Origin: Oceanicaulis sp. MMSF_3324
GTDB taxonomy: Bacteria > Pseudomonadota > Alphaproteobacteria > Caulobacterales > Maricaulaceae
Assembly: GCF_030733545.1 (NCBI RefSeq)
Contig: NZ_JASHIU010000001.1
Coordinates: 186,001-250,000, forward strand
Length of the DNA: 64,000 bases
Direction of reading: 5' to 3'
The notes under the pieces were generated by a model. It ran no database searches and was not told the DNA's origin. It saw only the letters and a program-made list of their open reading frames with translations. Made by a program: the position numbers and the translations under genes. This document shows, piece by piece, positions 58,812 to 64,000 of the stretch. Numbering within the stretch: position 1 is the stretch's first letter; each line of letters begins with the position of its first letter.

Positions 58812-60437
58812 TCAACGCCCCTCGGAGGGTTGCCGACCTCTACCTAAATGCGCAGATGTCACAACCGATAGAAAATGCGCCACTGCCGCCAAAATCAGCA
58901 AAACAATTATCCAGAGTGCATTTCCATACATCCCATACGGCGTCTCGTTCAATCCTTCAAGCAATGTAATCATCAATACTTCAGTTGATTTTGAAGGAAT
59001 GGATTCAATGAGCCTACCATAAGGATCGATCTGCCCTGATACTCCAGCCGCCGCTACTCTTACTAGGGGTAGGCCTTCTTCTATAGCGCGATATTGCGTT
59101 TGGTTAAGGAGCTGTCGAGGTCCAGTTGAGTTCCCGTACCAGGAGTCATTTGAAATATTCAACAACCATTCTGGTCTATTTGCCTGTCTTGGCGAATACC
59201 TCGGATAGACCGCCTCGTAGCAAATCAAGGGCGCCAGGCCTGGCAGCCCCTCAAGATCGAGCGTTCTCGCACCCGGTCCCGGACTGTAATACGGAGCGAG
59301 CTCGGACAAACTGTCGAAGCCGATCAATTCCGTCAGCAAACGCAAGGGATTGCTTTCACCGAACGGGACCAGCCGCGCTTTGTCATACTGTGCCTCAAGC
59401 ACAGCGCCATTTTCTTCCAAAATTATCGAAACCAGCGAATTAAAATAGGCGCGAGGGCGGCCATTCAGCCCGATTTCGGTACGGGCCGTACCCGTAACCA
59501 AGCGAGTCCCCGCCGGGAAACGGTCCGAAATCGTCGATAAAAGGTCTGGAGAATCCAGCAACATGGCCGGTATCGCGCCCTCGGGCCAGATCACGGCGTC
59601 CGCCTGGCTCAGATCCGCGCTCTGCGACAAGGCCAGATACTGATCAAGTATGTCGTGACGCGCCTCATAACGCTTTTCGCTCTGAGGCAGGTTGAGCGAT
59701 ACCAGAAGGGCTTGCGTTTCGCTTGGCTCGAGCTCGGCCTGGGACAGGCGCTGAACGCCATAGAGCCAGCTTGAAGCCAGCAAGAACACACCCAGAGCAA
59801 CAGGCATCAAGCGCGACAGACGCGATCCTGGACCGGACAGAGCCGCCGGGGCCGAAAAGGCGAACAGCGCCAGCACCGACAGGCCATAAGCGCCGATCAG
59901 GCTGGCGCTCTGACTGATCGCGCCGCCCGCCTCGAACACATGACCGGGCAGATTCCAGGGAAAGCCCGACAGAATGGTGCTGCGCAGGAGTTCAAGCGCC
60001 ATGACGATCAGGACAAACGCGCCGATCCGTCCGGCGTGGCGCTGGGCAAGGCGCACATAAAGCGCGCCCGCAACGCCCCAGAACAGGGCCAGCCCGGCCG
60101 GCAGCACGATCAGCGGCGCCCAGATCAGCCAGGCATAGTCCCCGGCGCTGACCAGAAAAGCGTTCGCCACCCAGCCCGTTCCAGCCAGGAAGGCCCCGCT
60201 GGCGAACCAGAAGGCGCGGGCGAAACCGCTTCTGAGCGGACGGGGGCGTCGGCGCGCGTCATCAAGGGTCAGGACAAGCGCACTCAGGCCCAGCGCATAG
60301 GCGGGCCAGACAAAGAATGGCGCATGACCGAGTACACTGAACGCGCCCAGGACAAAGATGAGCAGGAAAAGTCGCCAGCCTGACAATGTGCGATACGCCG
60401 CGCGAACACGGCGCGCACGATGCATCAAGCCGCCCAT
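58812..60437 (-). CDS. lnt: Apolipoprotein N-acyltransferase
   Basis: A 541-residue inner-membrane enzyme that adds the third acyl chain to lipoproteins. Six or so N-terminal transmembrane segments precede a nitrilase domain with the catalytic triad E286 (VIWPEGAIP), K353 (YDKARLVPFGE) and C406 (PLICYEAVYP). The last roughly 600 bases are visibly less G+C-rich (45%, 42%, 53% and 47% in four 60-base lines) than the rest of the gene. The reading frame is intact. Its start is 3 bases from the corC stop. Confidence 0.96.
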   Translation of the reverse strand: MGGLMHRARRVRAAYRTLSGWRLFLLIFVLGAFSVLGHAPFFVWPAYALGLSALVLTLDDARRRPRPLRSGFARAFWFASGAFLAGTGWVANAFLVSAGDYAWLIWAPLIVLPAGLALFWGVAGALYVRLAQRHAGRIGAFVLIVMALELLRSTILSGFPWNLPGHVFEAGGAISQSASLIGAYGLSVLALFAFSAPAALSGPGSRLSRLMPVALGVFLLASSWLYGVQRLSQAELEPSETQALLVSLNLPQSEKRYEARHDILDQYLALSQSADLSQADAVIWPEGAIPAMLLDSPDLLSTISDRFPAGTRLVTGTARTEIGLNGRPRAYFNSLVSIILEENGAVLEAQYDKARLVPFGESNPLRLLTELIGFDSLSELAPYYSPGPGARTLDLEGLPGLAPLICYEAVYPRYSPRQANRPEWLLNISNDSWYGNSTGPRQLLNQTQYRAIEEGLPLVRVAAAGVSGQIDPYGRLIESIPSKSTEVLMITLLEGLNETPYGMYGNALWIIVLLILAAVAHFLSVVTSAHLGRGRQPSEGR

Positions 60438-60440
60438 TGT

Positions 60441-61370
60441 CTAATCCGGACTGATGGCGCCAGCGGCGACCCGGCTGGATTCATCGCCCGCCAGGGTCGA
60501 CCCTGCGCCGGGCTTGACCCTCAGGCGCTTGATGCGCCGCGGATCGGAATCGAGCACTTCAAATTCAAAGCCGGACGGGTGCGCCAGCACTTCGCCGCGT
60601 TCGGGCACGCGGCCCGCGAGGTGGAAGACCAGCCCCCCCAGGGTATCGACGTCGTTTTCCTCTTCCTCGCTGGCGATGTCGCAGCCCACGATTTCCTCGA
60701 GATCCTCGATCATGGCGCGCGCATCCGCCTCCCAGCAATGCGGGCCCTTGGCGAGAATATTGGGCGTTTCCGCCTCGTCATGCTCATCCTCGATATCGCC
60801 CACAATGGGTTCGATCAGGTCTTCGAGCGTGACCAGGCCGTCCGTGCCGCCGAACTCGTCGACCACGAGCGCCATATGCATGCGCCGTGACTGCATCTTC
60901 AAAAGCAGGTCAAAGGCGCGCATGGAGGCGGGCACATACAAGAGCGGGCGGCGAATGGCCGGCAGGATGCGCATGTCCGCCCAGCTGTCCGGGCCTGCGC
61001 CTGCGCCTTCCTCGGCGAAGCGGGACATGTAGCCGAGCACGTCCTTGATGTGCGCCAGACCGACCGGATCGTCGAGGGTTTCCCGGAACACCGGCAGGCG
61101 CGAATGGGTGGCTTCACCGAACACCCGCGCCAGCTCCTTGAGCGGCGTCTCGATCTCGATGGCGACAATGTCGGCGCGCGGCACCATCACATCGTCCACG
61201 CGCATGTCCTGAAACTCGCGCATATTGATCAGGAAGGCGCTGGCGTCCATGGGATCGGGCGCGCCATTCACGATCGGCTCGTCAAGTTGGGGGACGTCAT
61301 CGGGACGCGTCCCGTTAAAGGCCCGTTTCAGACGGGCCACAAGACTTCGCGAAGACGGATCGTCGTTCAT
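60441..61370 (-). CDS. CorC/HlyC-type CBS-domain protein
   Basis: A 309-residue cytosolic protein. Two CBS domains (about 65-190; VPRADIVAIEIETPLKELARVFGEATHSRLPVF, then ALVVDEFGGTDGLVTLEDLIE) are followed by a CorC/HlyC transporter-associated domain (about 215-300). The membrane DUF21 part of larger relatives is absent. Such proteins are tied to magnesium/cobalt efflux, and the gene lies between ybeY and lnt as in many proteobacteria. Confidence 0.92.
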   Translation of the reverse strand: MNDDPSSRSLVARLKRAFNGTRPDDVPQLDEPIVNGAPDPMDASAFLINMREFQDMRVDDVMVPRADIVAIEIETPLKELARVFGEATHSRLPVFRETLDDPVGLAHIKDVLGYMSRFAEEGAGAGPDSWADMRILPAIRRPLLYVPASMRAFDLLLKMQSRRMHMALVVDEFGGTDGLVTLEDLIEPIVGDIEDEHDEAETPNILAKGPHCWEADARAMIEDLEEIVGCDIASEEEENDVDTLGGLVFHLAGRVPERGEVLAHPSGFEFEVLDSDPRRIKRLRVKPGAGSTLAGDESSRVAAGAISPD

Positions 61371-61372
61371 GC

Positions 61373-61849
61373 CTATTCCTGTACGAGGTAGGGATCTTGC
61401 ATCCCAAGGCCGGTCAGAACCGCCGTTTCCAGCGCCTCCATCTCGACCGCCTCGTTTTCCTCCTGATGGTCAAACCCGTTTAAATGCAAAACGCCGTGAA
61501 GCGCCAGATGCGCGGCGTGATCAATGAGCGATATCCCGGCCGCCTGTGCTTCTTTCGCACAGGTCTCATACGCCAGAATGACATCGCCTGGATATCCTTC
61601 GCGTTCCGGCGCCGGGAAGGACAGCACATTGGTCGGCCGGTCCTTGTCGCGGAAGCGCCGGTTCAGCTCATGCACCGTCGCGTCGTCGGAAAACAGGATT
61701 ACGGCTGCGCCCGCACGCGGCGCATCGATCTGCTCCAGACCGGCCTCGATCGCTTTCAGGCACGCTTTCATGAGCCCGTCATGGCCGGACCAGAGCTCGG
61801 CCTCGACCACAAACTCAACGCGCTCGTCTTCCATCACCACATCAGCCAT
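61373..61849 (-). CDS. ybeY: Endoribonuclease YbeY
   Basis: A 158-residue metal-dependent endoribonuclease of 16S rRNA maturation and ribosome quality control. The zinc site is H-LALHGVLHLNGFDH, with three His in the H-G-x-L-H-L-x-G-x-D-H pattern. The ATG at 61849 overlaps the end of phoH by 8 bases; the longer open frame runs through phoH and is not credible. Confidence 0.96.
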   Translation of the reverse strand: MADVVMEDERVEFVVEAELWSGHDGLMKACLKAIEAGLEQIDAPRAGAAVILFSDDATVHELNRRFRDKDRPTNVLSFPAPEREGYPGDVILAYETCAKEAQAAGISLIDHAAHLALHGVLHLNGFDHQEENEAVEMEALETAVLTGLGMQDPYLVQE

Positions 61850-62855
61850 GGTCCGCCTCGTCGCTGCGGGCCGCATCATCGCGCTCATAGGCGTCCACGA
61901 TGCGCGCCACCAAACCATGACGCACCACATCAGATCGATCAAACCGGTGCACGGCGATCCGCTCTTCATTCTGAAGAAGACGTAAGGCATGTGGCAGGCC
62001 CGACGGCTCGCCACGGCGCAAATCAGTCTGGGTGGGATCGCCCGTGACCGCCATGCGCGAGCCTTCGCCGAGGCGGGTCAGCACCATGCGCATTTGCGGA
62101 ATGGTGGCGTTTTGCGCCTCATCCACGATCACGAAGGCCTTGTTCAGTGTCCGGCCGCGCATGAAGGCTAGCGGCGCCACTTCGACCCGGCCTTCCTCGC
62201 GCATCTTCTCGCTGATGCGCTGGCCCAGCGCATCGCGCAGGGCGTCCCAGATCGGCAGGAGGTAGGGATCAATCTTCTCGGTCAGATCGCCGGGCAGAAA
62301 GCCCAGGCGCTCGCCCGCCTCGACCGCCGGGCGCGTGATGATCAGGCGCTCGACGCTGCCCAGCGCCAGCTGGGAGGCGCCATAGGCGACCGCCAGCAAG
62401 GTCTTGCCGGTGCCGGCCGGGCCGACGCCGAAGATCATGTCGTATTCGCGATCGTTCTTGAGCGCCTTCACATAGCCTTGCTGGCCATTGGTGCGCGCGG
62501 CGAAGCTCGCCCCACGCGGCACCCGGATGACTGCGTCGATTTCCTCACCCGCATCGTCGTCAGCCATCAGACAGGCGGCGCGCGCGGCGGGAGGATCGAT
62601 GGGCAGGCCTTCGCCCGCCCGGCCATAAAGCGCGTTCAGAACCCGGCGCGCCTCGATGCGCGTCCGGGCTTCTTCGGCTGTGATCACGATCTGGCCACCG
62701 CCCGGCGCTTCGAGCTGAACCTCCAGTTCGCGCTCGAGCGTGGCGAAGTTCTCATGACCGGGTCCGGCAATGATGCGAACGAGATCGGAATCTTCAAAAT
62801 GCAGCGTTTCGGATGCCGCCTTACGGGGGCGACGAGGTTTTGATGAGCGGCTCAC
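61842..62855 (-). CDS. phoH: PhoH-like ATPase
   Basis: A 337-residue P-loop protein. Walker A is [19 protein letters not shown], and [22 protein letters not shown] is the Walker B region. PhoH-family proteins are linked to RNA metabolism and to YbeY, which fits their overlap here. GTG start at 62855, overlapping the miaB stop (GTGA). Confidence 0.93.
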   Translation of the reverse strand: MSRSSKPRRPRKAASETLHFEDSDLVRIIAGPGHENFATLERELEVQLEAPGGGQIVITAEEARTRIEARRVLNALYGRAGEGLPIDPPAARAACLMADDDAGEEIDAVIRVPRGASFAARTNGQQGYVKALKNDREYDMIFGVGPAGTGKTLLAVAYGASQLALGSVERLIITRPAVEAGERLGFLPGDLTEKIDPYLLPIWDALRDALGQRISEKMREEGRVEVAPLAFMRGRTLNKAFVIVDEAQNATIPQMRMVLTRLGEGSRMAVTGDPTQTDLRRGEPSGLPHALRLLQNEERIAVHRFDRSDVVRHGLVARIVDAYERDDAARSDEADHG

Positions 62856-64000
62856 GCGGCGGCGCTTTCCTTTGTAGCCAGACGTCCAGACAGGGCGTTC
62901 TTGGTCGCCCCGGTTATCTCCACATTGGCGATCTGACCGATGAGTTCAACCGGACCGTCGCAATGAACTGCCTGCAGATAGGGGCTGCGGCCGGACAATT
63001 GGCCCTCAAAACGCCCTTCACGCTCGAACAGAACCGGCAAGGTCTTGCCGATCATGGACTGGTTGAACGCCACCTGCTGTTCGTTCAGCAGCGCCTGCAG
63101 ACGCGCCAGACGTTCGCCTTTCACGCCTTCATCGATCTGGTTGAACATGGCCGCGCCGGGCGTGCCGGGACGCTTGGAATACTTGAACGAGAAGCACGAG
63201 GCGTAATTGACCTGGCGCACCAGCTCCATGGTCGCCTCGAAATCGGCATCGGTCTCGCCCGGAAAGCCCACGATCATGTCGCCGGAGATGGCGATGTCAG
63301 GGCGCGCGGCGCGCAGACGGGCGATGATGTCGAGATACTCTTCCGCCGTGTGCGAGCGGTTCATGGATTTGAGAATCTTGTCCGATCCCGCCTGCACCGG
63401 CAGGTGGAAATAGGGCATCAGCTTGGGCTCGTCCGCAAAGGCCTGGATGAGATCGTCATCCATGTCCTTGGGGTGAGACGTGGTGAAGCGGATGCGCTCA
63501 ATGCCGCCGATCTTGGCCAGATGACGCACCAGCTGGCCCAGCCCCCAGACGCCGCCTTCGGGATCGCCCTTGGGCGCTTCGCCGTGGAAGGCGTTGACGT
63601 TCTGGCCCAGCAAGGTGACCTCGCGCACGCCCTTGGCGGCCAGCGCGCGGACTTCGGCGACGATCTGATCGACCGGGCGGGACCATTCCGCGCCGCGGGT
63701 GTAGGGCACGACACAGAAGGTACAGAACTTGTCGCAGCCTTCCTGCACGGTGACAAAGGCCGTATAGCCGTCCACCTGGCGCTCGGGCGCGGCCAGGGCG
63801 TCGAACTTCTCCTCGACCTCGAACTCGGTATCCAGCGCTTCACCGCGTTCACGATGCACGCTGGCGATCAGCTCAGGCAGCTTGTGATAGGTCTGGGGCC
63901 CCACCACGAGATCCACCATGGGCGCGCGGCGCTGGATTTCCGCGCCTTCCGCCTGGGCCACGCAGCCCGCGACCGTGATGGTCATGGGCTTGCCGGTGGT
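62852..64000 (-). CDS. miaB: tRNA-2-methylthio-N6-dimethylallyladenosine synthase MiaB (5' end beyond window)
   Basis: The C-terminal 382 residues of a radical-SAM methylthiotransferase. The radical-SAM cluster is in [16 protein letters not shown] (Cys-x3-Cys-x2-Cys), the UPF0004 domain Cys in [10 protein letters not shown], and a TRAM domain closes the protein. MiaB thiolates ms2i6A37 of tRNA. The frame is open to the right edge, so the true start is outside the window. It heads miaB-phoH-ybeY-corC-lnt. Confidence 0.96.
   Translation of the reverse strand, partial: TTGKPMTITVAGCVAQAEGAEIQRRAPMVDLVVGPQTYHKLPELIASVHRERGEALDTEFEVEEKFDALAAPERQVDGYTAFVTVQEGCDKFCTFCVVPYTRGAEWSRPVDQIVAEVRALAAKGVREVTLLGQNVNAFHGEAPKGDPEGGVWGLGQLVRHLAKIGGIERIRFTTSHPKDMDDDLIQAFADEPKLMPYFHLPVQAGSDKILKSMNRSHTAEEYLDIIARLRAARPDIAISGDMIVGFPGETDADFEATMELVRQVNYASCFSFKYSKRPGTPGAAMFNQIDEGVKGERLARLQALLNEQQVAFNQSMIGKTLPVLFEREGRFEGQLSGRSPYLQAVHCDGPVELIGQIANVEITGATKNALSGRLATKESAAA

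Overview
The window is chromosomal DNA from a high-G+C alphaproteobacterium. The gene content and order (lnt, a helix-turn-helix gene, metK and trmB; rimP-nusA-ylxR-infB; rbfA-truB-rpsO-pnp), an EipA/DUF1134 gene and a well-formed CtrA-type box (TTAA-N7-TTAAC) fit the Caulobacterales/Maricaulales/Hyphomonadaceae side of the class, for example Maricaulis or Oceanicaulis relatives. This placement is inference; no rRNA or tRNA gene was found to anchor it.

Layout. 1-13.2 kb: the receiver end of a hybrid kinase, AmpG, malic enzyme MaeB, MutS, GlnD, MurJ, TrpS and a PCu(A)C copper lipoprotein. 13.2-15.2 kb: an A+T-rich two-gene restriction-modification island, a C5 cytosine methyltransferase plus an endonuclease that matches NgoMIV in every active-site residue. 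15.2-19.2 kb: LepA, EipA and an unrecognised membrane protein. 19.2-22.0 kb: an accessory zone with a GIY-YIG gene bracketed by two 97-bp palindromic repeats, about 490 bp of hairpin-rich non-coding DNA, and an A+T-rich gene for a 586-residue protein with an ApeA-like HEPN signature. It ends 4 bp from the gyrB stop. 22-33 kb: GyrB, a LysE exporter, acyl-CoA dehydrogenase, a low-molecular-weight phosphatase, a fatty acid desaturase, FabI, a BCCT transporter, and a divergent acyltransferase/LytTR pair. 33-39.5 kb: a His-rich outer-membrane porin-like protein behind a CtrA-type box, a soluble multi-PAS chemoreceptor-like protein, and an S9 peptidase.

39.7-64 kb: mostly translation and envelope housekeeping on the minus strand. 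The rbfA-truB-rpsO-pnp and rimP-nusA-ylxR-infB clusters supply ribosome maturation, initiation and RNA turnover. The rimP cluster carries an intrinsic terminator inside its leader, which suggests attenuation. Between them lie YdcZ, TrkH, a TetR gene with a perfect 18-bp palindrome and a translationally coupled PhyH-type dioxygenase, a LysR gene and two exported proteins. The right end holds miaB-phoH-ybeY-corC-lnt, a helix-turn-helix regulator, and metK, whose start codon lies inside a perfect inverted repeat that is probably an operator.

The best candidates for novelty are the HEPN gene with its structured upstream region, the repeat-GIY-YIG-repeat cassette, and the NgoMIV-like island. The two A+T-rich inserts both sit immediately beyond the 3' end of a convergent core gene (lepA, gyrB). 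No CRISPR array, transposase, integrase, rRNA or tRNA was seen.
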